Source of the DNA: Tanytarsus gracilentus
Lineage: Eukaryota > Arthropoda > Insecta > Diptera > Chironomidae
NCBI GenBank assembly: GCA_038502055.1
Contig: JAXRKN010000044.1
Coordinates: 716,001 to 780,000 of the forward strand
Reading direction: 5' to 3'
Length of the DNA: 64,000 bases
The notes beneath the pieces are model-generated. The model searched no databases and was not told the DNA's origin. It was given only the letters and a program-made list of their open reading frames with translations. The position numbers and the translations under genes were made by a program. Below, piece by piece: positions 1-13,257 of the stretch; position 1 is the first letter of the stretch, and each line of letters begins with the position of its first letter.

Positions 1-1844
1 GATAAACTTTACTTTTATATGTTCTTTGGCCAAAAAATAATTTTTTTTATTCACTTCATGTCCCACTGGAAGAGCCAAAAACCTCTTACGATGACATCAT
101 GACACGCCATCTGCTTGATTTTTACTTTATTTTTTATTCATTTTTTTCTGTCCCTCATTTTTTTTCACTTAACTCGACCACAAGTTACAATTTTTGCATT
201 AGGAGTGAATTTTAACATATTTAATTAACGAAACATAGATTAATTACCTTCGTATGGGAAAAGTAAACGTTAACGACGATGACGAATGCGTTTAGAATTG
301 CCAAAATATTGTGAGGAGAAATTATGAAAAGTTGTCGAAAGTTGAAAGTTTTCTGAATCGATAAATTCGAAAATAAAACTTTAAAAACGTTAAAAATAAT
401 TTTGAATTTTTTGCAACGAAATAGAAACTAGTTAAAAAATCACCAACTCGTTAGCACGCAGAAGAAGGAAGTACAAAGGAAGAAGAAAAACTATAACCTT
501 TTTAGAATGGCTATATTCCGCTTAACGTTCTGCATACTCAATGAGCATTTTGGATGGCCTACGTGAAAATACAAGACAACACCGACAAAGATGATAATTT
601 TGGAATGATAAATTGTTTTATGTGATATTGAAGAGAGATTGCTGATATGATTTGATGCTTATTTCTAAATAATTTGAATTTTTGAACTTATCGAAAAATT
701 AGAAAATCGAAAATATAAAATTTTAGGTAACGTAATTTTCGATCGACCCCAAGGGAATTTTGAAGGGAAATAATCGTCGAAGAATTTTAATTAAGTTTGC
801 GAGATTTTTAAAAAATATTTTTTAAAATTTCTTGCAAACACGTGGTTTTAAATTTTCATTCATAAAATTCTTCTAAAAAATTTTCAACTCATAAAAGTCT
901 CTAAAAAGAACCAAAACTGCAAAATCTCAACAAGAAAAATATAATTTACCAACTGTCAGTTCAATCGATTTGAATAGAACTCTTTCAATTCTCCTTCTTC
1001 CCAAACTTTAAGTTCAATTCAACAATTCTCGTTGCGAATTTAATAAACGCTCTCTTAAAAAGAATCGATGACGTCAACGGAGTGTACACACATAGAGCTA
1101 GGTATGGTCATAAAAATGGATTCGAGCTTCATAGCAATTAATTAGATTTGATTGCAAAAACAAAGGAAGAAATCCAACAAAAGAGACGGCAAAGTCGTTG
1201 AACTTTTTCGCCTCTAACGTTCTAATTTCTGCGCACATAAGGCGCAATGAAGATGAAGAAAAGTGAGTTGAGGTCTTTAAGACTCGCCATGTGCGTTTTC
1301 AACTGTCTCATTCATTAATTTAATAAATTAAATTGCTAATTTTTTTCACCAATATTTCCTTACATGCTTTTTAAAAATTCTCATGCAATTTTTCATAGGC
1401 CTGTTGAGCTCATACACCGTTTTTTTTCTTCTTCCGAAGCTCACTTAATGTTTTGAAGTGTGTTAAGAGAGAAAATTCTCATTTATGAATTAATTAACGT
1501 TAAAGATAGCCGTTTTATCGTTTCTTGAATATCGCATGTGATTTAATGTAGTGAAGCAAAAGAAGCAAAGAAAAATTTCACTGGCCAACCGCGAAAATTA
1601 ATTGTTTTTAATGATTTTTTTTTTCTCTTGCGAATTTAATTAACTCTTTCCATTTTCTCTTTTTTTTCTTAACAGCTTTATCTCTCTCCTCATACAAAAT
1701 AACTAACTAATGATGGTGTACGTGTAAAATTTAGAATTTTGCGAGCTAGTTTTAAAGTGGGAAAATTATTACGGGTGATGAGAGCGCATTTTTGTAAAAT
1801 TCCTTACATATTTTTCTCTTCTAAGCTTAATTTAAATTTAAATA

Positions 1845-2412
1845 ATTTTAAACCTGGCAATTCACAACCACCAACGCAAACCGCTCCAAAATTAACCGTG
1901 AAATTTAAGAAGAAATCTTTAAAAACTTTGTTGCGAAAGAAAAACTTTAATTATGATGCTAAAAAATCGAAAAATACGAAAACAATCGAAAAACATACAT
2001 GTCTGTGCAGCAATTAAAAGCGCTCAAAAGGTATCATAAAAAAACTGAATGGATTTTCAGCGCAGAAAATAATTTTATGTTTCTCTTTTTTTTCTCTCAT
2101 ATCGTTCAATTAATTCAACAAATAGATCTTCTCATTCGTTGACCAATTAAACACTGAATGTGTGCTCACATTTCAGCATGCATTGGACGTGAATTATTTC
2201 GAGCTATTACATTTTAATAGCAATCGTGTAGTGTGGCGCTCTAAGATAAATTTAATTTAGACCGTAAAAAACCTGGCATTTACAACACTAACAATCCCTC
2301 TTTAACCGGAAATTTAAGAAGAAATCTTTAAACTTTTTGCGAAAGAAAAACTCCAATTATGATGCTAAAAAATCGAAAATTGTGGTTTCATCGAAAAACA
2401 TACATGTCTCGC
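1845..2412. repeat. Diverged direct duplication (two ~160-bp copies)
   Basis: The segment at about 1845-2008 is repeated at about 2263-2412 in the same orientation. Both copies share the blocks aaatttaagaagaaatcttt, gcgaaagaaaaact and aattatgatgctaaaaaatc, then gaaaaacatacatgtct. They differ by small indels. The left copy is read through by a 92-codon open frame, but the right copy breaks that frame, so coding is unlikely. Confidence 0.7.
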
Positions 2413-5374
2413 CAAATATCGATTGCAAAATAAAAAGATTCTTTAAGGTGGAAATTTTCTGGCAGTTTGTTAACTAAACGACATGCAAATTTAGGGAAAA
2501 GAAGTCCCACAACGGCAGACTTATGTGTGTCAAAACATGCGTCACAAATTTTCTGACGTAAAATCTTCTTCTTCTTCGCTGAATATTAAATTATCGATTC
2601 GATGCCATTTGAAGAAATTATTCTTTGTTAATGCAAAAAGAAATAATAGAATGAAAAATGCGCAATTGGAAATGCAGTGAGGGAATTAACACGTTTACTG
2701 CAATTCACGTTTCATCTGCAGCAGCACTAACGAGGTTGCAGTACACGTGTTAGCGCCAGTTAAATGTTTCAAGGATTGCATGTGATTAGTTTTTGTTTAA
2801 AATTGATGGTTGGTAAGATAAAATGTGACACAATTTAATTAGCAATTAAAAATTTTCTAGCTACTTTTAAAAGTTGTCTAAAAGTTGTTTAAAAAAATAA
2901 TTAGAAAGTCAGATTTTTTAGAAGTTTAAATGGTGAAGATCAAAATTAATAAATTTAAATTTAAAATGATTAAAATCACAGATTTAAATCTTTATTTTAA
3001 ACTTTGACTAAAATCACGGATTTAAAATTAATCTATGATTAAAATCATGGATTTAAACTAAATTTTAATCAAACCCGAGAAAAAAAAATATACAATGTAT
3101 TTTTTTAATGTTTTATTTTTTATGATTTAAAAAATAAAAAATTCTAAGAGTGCTTTCATCGTTAAAATCACTCATTTTTATCACGCGCCTCGATCAAAGT
3201 ATGTTGAAGCATATGGCAGATTCCGACAGCATGCCTGATCTGATTCATACGAGCGAACCCACAAACAGGAAAGAATCATGCGATCGTTTGAGAAGTGGAC
3301 TATGGTGCTGCTTCCCCATCGAATGACAGAATTGAACAAATAAAGTGAACGGAATGCAAACAACCGACAATTACTTCGCCAGCAATGATAAAATGTTATA
3401 CTGTTGTGAAAGAGAAATGGAGAGAACTCGATTATGTGCACAAAGTAAACGTTTATTTTACGATACTGGCAACAATGTTGCGAAATAATGCTAAAGTATT
3501 GCAAAAATGTAGAATACATCATAAAGTTAATATTTTGTTGTTTCTTTCGCTTGTGATAAAAAACGAGTTGCATTACTTTGGTGGCTTCATGCGTGTTATA
3601 AGATGTTCAATTCAGCTTTAAACGTGTTGCTCTACATTGCAATAAGTGTAATGGAAGTGCAATGAAAGCATTCATCATCATTTCGATACACATCACTTTT
3701 TTTATATGAGAAGGAATTTAAATTAATTTTTATTTAATGTGTCTCCGTTGCACTTAACTTTTATCTTCAGAAAATTGCAGCTTCGAATTTTAAATTGAAA
3801 AATTAAACGAGACACTTTTGGAGGATTAAATGAAGTGGAATTTTAAATGTTGAATTTTATACGATTTTATTTTACACTAGTTAATTTTTTAATTTCTTCG
3901 AAAAAACAAAACTTTTAGGTTCAAAAATCTCCTTCTTAATTACTCCATCCTGCTTTTAATTACAAATTTATTAAAACTCAATTTAACCCCCACCAAAAAA
4001 AGAGGTTTTTATGCACATGTGCGTCCGCAAAGAAGACATAAAAATTCATTAAGCTAAGCATTTAAAAGACGGGAGGAAAATTTAATATCAAATTGCCGTT
4101 GCGCGAAAAAAAACCGAAACACAAGCATAGTCTTATTATTCGATGATAAATATATGGTAACAAACTTTTAAAAACTACTGAACTCAACGATAATCTAATC
4201 TTGTAATCGCTATCTTAATTTTACGAGCATCTTATGGAAATTTTCTCCTTTGTTTTATGGAAAAGAAAATTTATGTGCGCTTTTGTCGACGAGGTGATCA
4301 AGTTAGTTCTGGTCAAATGCAGAGATCATGAATTTTTCATCAGGAAAGTTATTTCCCTCGTGTGTTCGTTCATTCAGCTCGCGGATAGAAGAATTTTAAT
4401 TAAAATGGCAAAATAAAAATTAAACTCAAGTCCCGAAAAATTCATTTTTTCCCTCGTCATCACTAAAAACCTGTACGATTTAATTTAATTACATGCTTTG
4501 ATGGAGAAGCGATGAAAATGCTCAATAAATGATGCGTAAAACGATACTTTATTCATCAGATGACAAAACATGTCACACATAAATAAGAAGAATATTTAGG
4601 AGGCATAACAGTCACCATATGTTGGTGAGTGACGAGAGGCGCACTCGAAGAGGTTATTAAAGACTCTATTTTATTACCGATTAGATCACCTCGCATTGAC
4701 ATGACAGCGAGAGGGCAATAACAATGAGTAAATATGTACATAAATTTAATGGATCATTTTTAAGCGTGTCGCGATCTCTTACTTTCAACAAGATGTCATT
4801 GTGAAAGCAATTGAGCCGGAATTAAAAGTTTTTTCTCGGCCGATTGTTGAAATGCTGTCGAGGGCAATGAAACTGTTGAGAAAAATTATTTAAAAATTTT
4901 CATAATTTTGAATAAAAATTTTGAGAATTCAAAGAATTTTTAAAACCCACATAATAAATTAAATTCAAACACCTTTAAACGGTAAAAAATTACAAAAAAA
5001 AACAAACAACGAAAATGAAGCACTAAAGAGGTGCGTAAAGTACAATTTTGTCTAAATCGATGAATGAGAAAGATATAAACAAGAAAAAGAGTCTCAATGC
5101 GTAAAGGTGCGTAGAGAATGAAAACGAGAATTACTGCTTCGACGAGGAATAAAGTATAAAGTGGTATTCTCGAATAAAAAAAAATTTAAAAAACTGCGTA
5201 AGAGAGATCGGTCTGGCGTTTCATTCTCGCCTGTTGAAAATTTTGTGCGTACATAAAGGTAGAAAAAGAAGATTCCAACGCATGGATACGCAACTCGCAA
5301 TAGACACGTTGTAGACTCGAGTGCGATGACTGATGATCCTGTCTAATGTCTAATTTTTCATAACCTAAGCAGAG

Positions 5375-5622
5375 TTTGAATTTTTATTTGGATTTGACGA
5401 AAGTTGAGGATTGAAAATTTTAAAAATTGTTTAAAATTTAACGGTTTTTTTGAATCTCAACGATTTGTTTAAAATTTTAGATTATGAAAATTTATAAAAT
5501 GAATTTTTGAGAAGCTTCAAATTTGGATTTGACGAAAATTGAAAATGAGAATTTAAAAATTGTTTAAAATTTAACGGTTTTTTGAATCTCAACGATTTTT
5601 TAAAAATTTAAAATTTTGAAAA
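5375..5622. repeat. Direct tandem duplication (~130-bp unit)
   Basis: Two copies follow each other, at about 5375-5490 and 5518-5622. Shared blocks are tttggatttgacgaaa, aaaattgtttaaaatttaac and tttgaatctcaacgattt. The copies differ by a few substitutions and short indels. No coding content is seen. Confidence 0.7.
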
Positions 5623-8100
5623 TGGACCTTCAAAGGTGTCGATGACATTTTCCCTAGAAACAAATAATTTTTCTACCTTCCGATGATTTCTCTCTCTTTC
5701 TCTGTTTCCTATTAGCCATCGTGAGTGTCTATTATACACTTGTTTCGAAGCGCCTAACAACCTAAAATTTAATTCAATTAAAAGCGCATTTAACTCGTGT
5801 AACATTCTCATTATAACTATCATAACATTTAATGAATGATTTTTTATACGAGTTTTATTGAAATGAGCATTTGAATGGACAAACGAGAATTCTTTCCGCC
5901 TTTTAATACTTTTTTATAGTTCGCTCTTAATTATGAAATTAGCTCCTCGTGTTCAGATAGTTTCCGTAAAATTGGGCAAGTAATGAGGTATCGAGGAAGG
6001 ATAATAGCCACAAATTTTTAATTGACGGTACGGTATGAGAACATTAAACAAAAATCTCATAAAACTTTATTTGCCTTCTTAAACTGAACTTTTCCATTAA
6101 TTAGCCATGTGCTGCCCGAAATTAAAAATCAACTTTTTAACGCGTGGATTTCTTGATGGACAATTTGAGAAATGCGAAATTTATGGAGATTTAGTTTTTT
6201 TGAAATAATTGGACAAAATTTATGAATTATTTATTAAATAAAATGTGCTGCATTAAATTCTGTCAATTTTCACCACAATGTTGTGCCTTAAATTGATTAG
6301 ACGAGAAGGCGTGAAAAAGAAAAATCGAGCGCCAGGTGATTTCTCTCTTTGATCGCAATTTTGCGCATGCAAATTTTTCTTTATTTCATTTAATATCCAG
6401 CTCACATCTGAAAAATGATTAATGACGAGCGAAACGAGGGGTCTGCATTAATCATCCTAAAAAATTTACACAATTTGTCAGTTTTTCTTCCGAGTTGCAT
6501 TCGTATGTGAAAAATGCAATTAAATATATTGAAGAAATTTTTGAGGAGAAAAAAAACGAGAGCGGAATTTAGCTCAATTTCAATTTTCGCATAAAAACAT
6601 TCTTTACTCCTGCTGGTCGCTCTTTTTTCTCTTTATCACAACCAATTAATCAAACAGATGCATTGAATTTTATGTGTTTGTGTGCAGTTCAATGTTTCAT
6701 CTGAAGACGCAAAAAATTTCTTAATTGCTTTCCGATGCAATGAGAAAAATTTTTATTGCGCATTAAGATCGAAAAGACTTTTTTTGTTGTTGTTCGGAGC
6801 TGATCGACTGACTTAAATGATGCATGCGGTAGCTTCGTAATTAAATTGTTAAGAACGCTTTAAAAAATAATGAGCTTAGCCTTTTATCGTGATCAAATTT
6901 TTTATTAGCATGTTTTAATCGAAAATTGTCTGCAAGACTTAATTTATGTCCTTACCACCTTTTTGCCACCATCTGTATGACTGTGTCATTTCGGTATCTC
7001 ATCAAATTAATTTTATCGAAAATTTATTTTTAATTGAGAGTAAAGTAATTAATAATAAGATCATGATCGTTGAAGGTTAAGAAATTGTTAGTCGTGATCT
7101 AGTAATGACTTAATTTACACCTAAAAAGTTGCAAATTCGTTAATTCCGATTAAATTATTTCACGCCACAACATGTTCATTCTTAAAATTATGGTTCATCA
7201 GTGAAAAAAAAGCCGAGCTGGGTAAAAGCCAAAAAAGTACAAACAAATCGTTGTTATTGACGATGACAGCATCGAATTACCTTAATTGAATGAACGCCGG
7301 AGCGAATGAATGGATGGAAAAATTTGTGCAAAATCGCAAGCACTTAAATTTCGTGCTCGTTTTGCTGTGACAAGAATTCGCTCTGTGAATTCGAAAATTT
7401 GGAAATTGACAAAAAACAAATAAAAGAGGTGAAAATTAGTGCAAGCAGAGAAAAAAGACTGAATTTGATGTTTTGGTTTGTTTAACGTTTAATGACGCGA
7501 TTACTTAATTCATTGCCATTCTTTTATTTTTTTCAAAAACTCTTGTTCTTTTTTTTTGATATTAACGTCATTTTTTTATGTCTCCGTTTTCAACTTTTAT
7601 ATATTTATGCATGTGCAGCAGATCATTTAATGCACGCAGCAAGAGAATGCCATAATATTTATAAGAAAATTAATTATACCTACGGTGGGAACAACTTCAT
7701 AGTCGCGCAAATAAACAAATAATAACACAAGTCTCGTGGGATTGTACTCGCTGATGATTGACGGTGGCTTGTTGGCTCTTCGGTTCACACTCCGTGGAGT
7801 TTCTCATTAAGTGGAAAAAAGTGTTCGGCGATAAAACCTCAAAAATCACTTTTTTTTCTTTTATCTTGTTAGCTTTGTGAATTGAAATATTTGATTAAAA
7901 TTTTTAAGACGGATGGGAAATTTTTTGGATTTTAATTTTTACTTTTCTTGCTGCATTTTGAGAATTTTGATTTTTTAAAAAATATTTTTTGGTATTTTAT
8001 AAAAAAATTTGGTATTTTTTGCATCTCTTAAAATTTTTCTTCTTGAGTTTTTAAAATATTTTCCAAATTTTTCTTTGCTCCATGAATCTCCAGATTTTTA

Positions 8101-8273
8101 TTGTAATTTCAAAATATTTTTCGATATTTTGAATCCTTTAAAAAAATTGGGTTTTTTCGTCTTTAAAAAATTGCTTCAGATTTTTTTGTAACTTCAAAAT
8201 ATTTTATGATAATTTTGAATCTTCCAAAAAAAATTTTTGCCCCTTTAAAAAATTAATTTTGATCTTCTTTTGC
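8101..8273. repeat. Two tandem ~85-bp T-rich units
   Basis: The unit starting ttgtaatttcaaaatatttt at 8101 is repeated from 8186 (ttgtaacttcaaaatatttt). Both continue with a ttttgaatc block and a ctttaaaaaatt block. The surrounding 7.9-8.4 kb is strongly T-rich on the plus strand and looks like older, decayed units of the same kind. Confidence 0.55.
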
Positions 8274-9844
8274 ATTTTTTAAATTTTTTTGCATATTTCT
8301 CGATAATTTTTATTTCTTTAAAAAGTTTTGCAATTTTAAAAATTCAATTTTGTAATTTTGGTATTTTTAAATTTTTTTCTTGCTTTATTTTTTGCAAATT
8401 TCACTCCAAATTGAATTAATTTTTTGTATTTCAATTAAAAATCCAAAAAAACCCAAACGACGCATACCATCGACCTAAATTCAATTAAGCTAATTAATCG
8501 ACTCACTTTTTTCTATTTAGGAAATTAAAAAGCCAAAAAGCCCCTAAAAAAGTGAACAATTTTTTTTCATAAAATGCAAATTATATTTGGCAAACTTTTT
8601 TTTGATATGCGAGAACTGCCGTCAGTCTTGAGCAAAACGCGTTTGACTATATCTTGATGTATTTATGCAAATATAATTACATGCCGTAATTTTTATATGT
8701 TTTATGCTGATTTATTTCATATACGCTAGCCAGATGAGTAATGACTCATTTTTCGGCAACATTTGTGTCAGTTCTTTGGTCACCGCGTGAAATTCTCCAG
8801 TCGTGTAAACTTTTTTTTTGTTCACGGATAAGTGAAAACATTTCCGAGAAGCGAAAACGCAATTTTTATAAAGTTAAATTAAAAATTATTCAAAACATGC
8901 GTTCGGAACAAAGGGAAAGAAATTTAACAAAGAACATCATGTACACGTGTAATTGGCATCATATTTACAATATCCAGAAATAATTAGAGCATTCGGATGC
9001 GTCCATTCTTAGCTTTAAACTTACCAGCACGACTCTTATTGATTTATCAATAATTTAAGCATGGCTTGGTAACATGACGTCATCGTGAGCAATTCGAAAC
9101 AGTAGAGAACGAAATAATAAAAAAAGAGAGAACGCTAAAACCACTCTAGTGATGAATGGGAATACTTAATACATTCAAACCGCCTTGTGAAAAGGTAGAA
9201 AAAGCGAAGCAAGTAAATTGGAAGCAGTAAAAGTTGAATAAACTGAGTGCATGAATCTCTTCTTGCCTGTTTTATGCGCTCACTTCTAAAGTCCAAAAGT
9301 CAGTTTTAGAAATTCGCTGTTGAAGATTTTGAGTCGAACTTTTTTTAGAAGAAAATGGTTCAAAAATATTTTTGAATTTGATAATTTGAGATTAAAATTA
9401 AATCTAGGATTAACAAAATCAAATTGTAGGTTTTAAAATTAAATCCAGGATTAAAAAATTAATTTTGAAAAATGTCTCAAAAGCAAGTGAAGTTCCGCCT
9501 TGTTATGTTTGCACTGGTGGCGCTTTGATCTCTTCATGTCTGTCTCTCTCTTTTATGTATGGTAGGGATTCACTCACATTAATGCACACTAAATTAACCT
9601 TCGAACAAAAGGCATAGAAAAAATGACTCTTTTTTTTGCTGCTTTCGAGAGGCATTAACATCGCGCATTTTCCAACCTAGACAACATTTTCTACATTGTC
9701 TCGAGCTCCACAATTCACATTTCACCTAAATAATTGTGTGTCTGGTTGCTTTGCGCTTAAGTGCATGCATTTGTCGCTGCCTTTGTTGTGATTCGTATGA
9801 ATGGAGTGTGAAGCTTTTCATTGCTGCCCATAGTTAATCATCGC

Positions 9845-9858
9845 CACACACACACACA
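9845..9858. repeat. (CA)n microsatellite
   Basis: A short run of seven CA dinucleotides lies in otherwise unremarkable AT-rich DNA. Confidence 0.8.
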
Positions 9859-12800
9859 GGCTGCAATGTGAGGCAATTGTTAAATGGGTAATGAATTAAT
9901 TAATTTGCTCTACTCATAAGAGATATGCATTTTTTCCATGATGGATCGCATTTTTTTATGCTTGAACCAATCGCAATGCATCGTGATGGTGGCAAAAAGA
10001 GCCTTTAAGAAAATTACACTCATGAAGGCATTTTTTCGTGTGGAAAGCTTTAAATTTAATCACGAAATTGTGTGAGGCGTGGACATGGGATTTTCAAGCT
10101 ATCGAGACCGTAAAAAAAGCGTTTTAAAAAAAGAGTTTGAAGAAGATTTCATGACAAGCTAATTGCATCGTATCAAAAAAATTAAATGACGATGATTTTA
10201 GCAGAAAAAAAGTTAATTAAATTTCATTTACGGTTAAATAAAAATTGTGGATGTTTCATTTGTGCTATGAATATCGAATAACGATAAAATTATGATATTT
10301 TTCCATTTCTAAATAAAATTTAATTAAATAAAATATTTCACATGAAGTTCAACAGCCATTTGACCATAATTCACGATAATTGCATCTCCTTCAATCAAGA
10401 TGTCGAAACAAACCACACAATTTACGTGTTTTTCTTCCTATCAACCTTAAAAAAATAATTGTAATAAATTTCTTACTGCAACTAGACCACAAAATATTGA
10501 AAAGTTGATAACGCGCCTGTCAAGCGTCAATTTGAGTTATTTGCTGAGTCATCAAAGCGAAAAGTAAAATGTGCTGCATAAAAAATTTCCAATATGCGTC
10601 ATCAATTGCACATTCCGCAAGTCGCGAACGTTTCTTTACACAAAAGATTTTCTGAGAAGCATAAAAAATGTTTTGTTGAGAGAAATTTTTGCAAAGCATT
10701 TCCGGTTTGGTTCAGGAAATTCTTAAAATGAGACGAATGTTGTTGAATGTTGAGATTTTGATTGTGACTTAACAGAATTCTTAAAAAGATTTCAAAACAA
10801 TTTTTGTGAAACTTTTAAATAAATGCGCTTTAACACCAAAAAAGTGGGTTTTGATATTTTAAACATAAATTTCATCAAAAAGAAATTTAAATAAATTCAA
10901 ACTAATTTCACAAATCAACTTTTACAAATTTGTATCGCAGTCAAGGCTAAAATTACTTTGCCAACATTCTTCTCATGTGACTAACATCCAGTCTCCGTCG
11001 ACTTCAGACATATTTCTCGGAAGGTCGGATTACATTATATTAAAAAAATATTATTTGCACACTTTTCGTCTACAAACAACTTTCAGATGAATTTCTAAAG
11101 CTCTGAGAAATTAATTTCTGCCTAATTCAGCATAAACTTTCGATTTTATCATGAGCGCGTGAAGACACTAAGGAAATAATTCACATTCCATTGCAGATGC
11201 GTCATCGCGTGAATTTGTTTGAAGTCTAAGTTTCATGACACAAAGACGATGAAAAAGTCAAGTACAAAAGCGTTTTTAGAAAAATTACGGATTTATGCGG
11301 TAGTTGAGGCCTGCATTTTAAAAATAGCTAAATTCTCCGTTCCGGCGACAGGAAAGAGAAAATTTTCGAATAGGAAATAATGCATTAAAATATTATGAAT
11401 CACACAATAGTAAGGCGATCGTATTAGAACTCGATATTTGCATTGAATTCGAAAATCTAACATCAATATTTCGTTTCATGGAATTCTATTTGTAGCGTCG
11501 GTGAAGGTCGTTTGCCTTTGAATTGCTTAATTAGTAAAAGTTGTCAAATAAAGTGAACATGTTTTGAATTTATTTTCTAGGTTACATGGGTGGAAAAATT
11601 TGATTTAAGTGCTTTTAAATGTCACGATCGAGATTCTAATCGAGGGATTTAAGATTAAAATAAGACAAAAAAATTAAATCCAGAGATCAAAATCAAATCT
11701 AAGATTTTAAAAATCCAAAGATTAAATTGATTTTTTTAATTTAAAAAACCGTTAAATTTTCAGACAAAACAAATTTAAAATTCATCTTCACTCTAATCTA
11801 ATTCAACTTTTTCATCGCTAAATGGGAAGAAACCCACCAGACTGAAACTGCGGTCGTTGCGTGATTACTTATGAAGATCTACTGCAGCAGCATGTTCTTC
11901 TTTAATTATTATCTCTCGTTCGCATCACTTTACAGTCTACACGAGCTAACAGTTTCGGAAAATGTCACGATATATATGAGCGTGCGATCATCATCATGCG
12001 AGTGACGAAAGTGCCACACGTTAATTAGATTAAAATTTAATTTAAATCCTAACTGACGTTGATCTTCACTTAATCGCCCACATTTTTCGAACTTCGAAAT
12101 GAAAGTTCAAACTTCATGAAATAAAAAACCGTACGTGAACGAAGAAGAGAAAAATAAAATTAATTTGCGGTCTAATTAATTGCACAGAAATTGATTGTTT
12201 TATCCAATTGAAAGATTTCCGTTAAACGGCTTCAACATGAAACTCTTTTCTGTTTTTTAATGCTTATTTTCTTTCGATCAATTATCGTTGAACATTTTCT
12301 CACCGATCGCCGTTGATTTTTAATGACTCGCTGAAGTTTATTTTGTTTGTATTGCTGTTGTCTGAACGCTTCGATTTAAATCGATATCTATTAATCAGCT
12401 TCTTAATCGTGATCTCTGATGTCAAAGATCCATTTTGTATTTCATTAAACTTGATCACAGAATGAGATGAATTTATTGAAGTTTAACTGCTAGAAAATAA
12501 AAAATATGCTGTGAAAATAATTATCCCACAAAAACTTTCCAATCATTGTTACCAACTGCACCAGCGTCGAGACCAAAGATCAGTCATCAAAAAAAAAAGT
12601 TATGACATTTAAATTGCATAATCGCCTCTCGATTTACAGAAAGAGAAATGCCTCGCATGAATTTGTATCAGGTGCATTTTGTCGGAAGAAAATAATTGTT
12701 GCAATGCCGGAAGGAGGTTCAAAGGATCTTTCCTGTATATATGGGGCTTAAGTTTGTTTGTAATTTTGTGAGACCCGTTATAATTGCACACACCGAGATG

Positions 12801-13257
12801 ATTCTCACACTTATGCACACATCTCCCTTCTTCTGCAATTGAAAATTATTCCACCACTCAAAAATGATATTTCCGTTTGTAAATTTTCGTGTTAATTAGA
12901 TCAATTTTTATTCAGTTAAGCAGCCTGTATGTGTCTTATCTTGATCGCACAACTGCATCGCATGGAAGTAAAGTAAAGAAAGATTATTTGTGAATTTTAT
13001 TTATTTTTATTACATTTTACATTTTACACATCTTAATCTCATGTCACAGAAATGGAGTTTTTATTACAATTGAATTTTATTTAACTAGATTTTAAATTAA
13101 TTTATCAGAACTCCAAAAACTAAGATCATGTTTTATTTTAACGGCTTTTTTAGATTCAAATTTTACTGAATACCAAACATGCAATTTTATTGAAAAATTA
13201 AAACTTAATTAATGAATTACGCTAAGTTACTTCTTTGTGTTCGAATCAATCGATTTC

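Larger units (their letters stand above)
1..13257. other. Gene-poor AT-rich region
   Basis: No exon with convincing codon structure, splice sites and protein family resemblance was found on either strand. The stretch is about 70% A+T with many homopolymer runs, and its open frames are short and low-complexity. It holds local duplications near 1.8-2.4 kb, 5.4-5.6 kb and 8.1-8.3 kb, a short CA microsatellite near 9.85 kb, and dispersed GATTAAAATC-like runs. The last few hundred bases should carry the 3' UTR of the chameau gene that ends at 13258. The rest could be intergenic or a long intron of a gene outside the window. Confidence 0.6.

Noticed and set aside
7860..8420. Phe/Leu-rich open frame in a T-rich region
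   Set aside because: The translation is a by-product of T-rich tandem units. No ATG-anchored, protein-like composition is seen.
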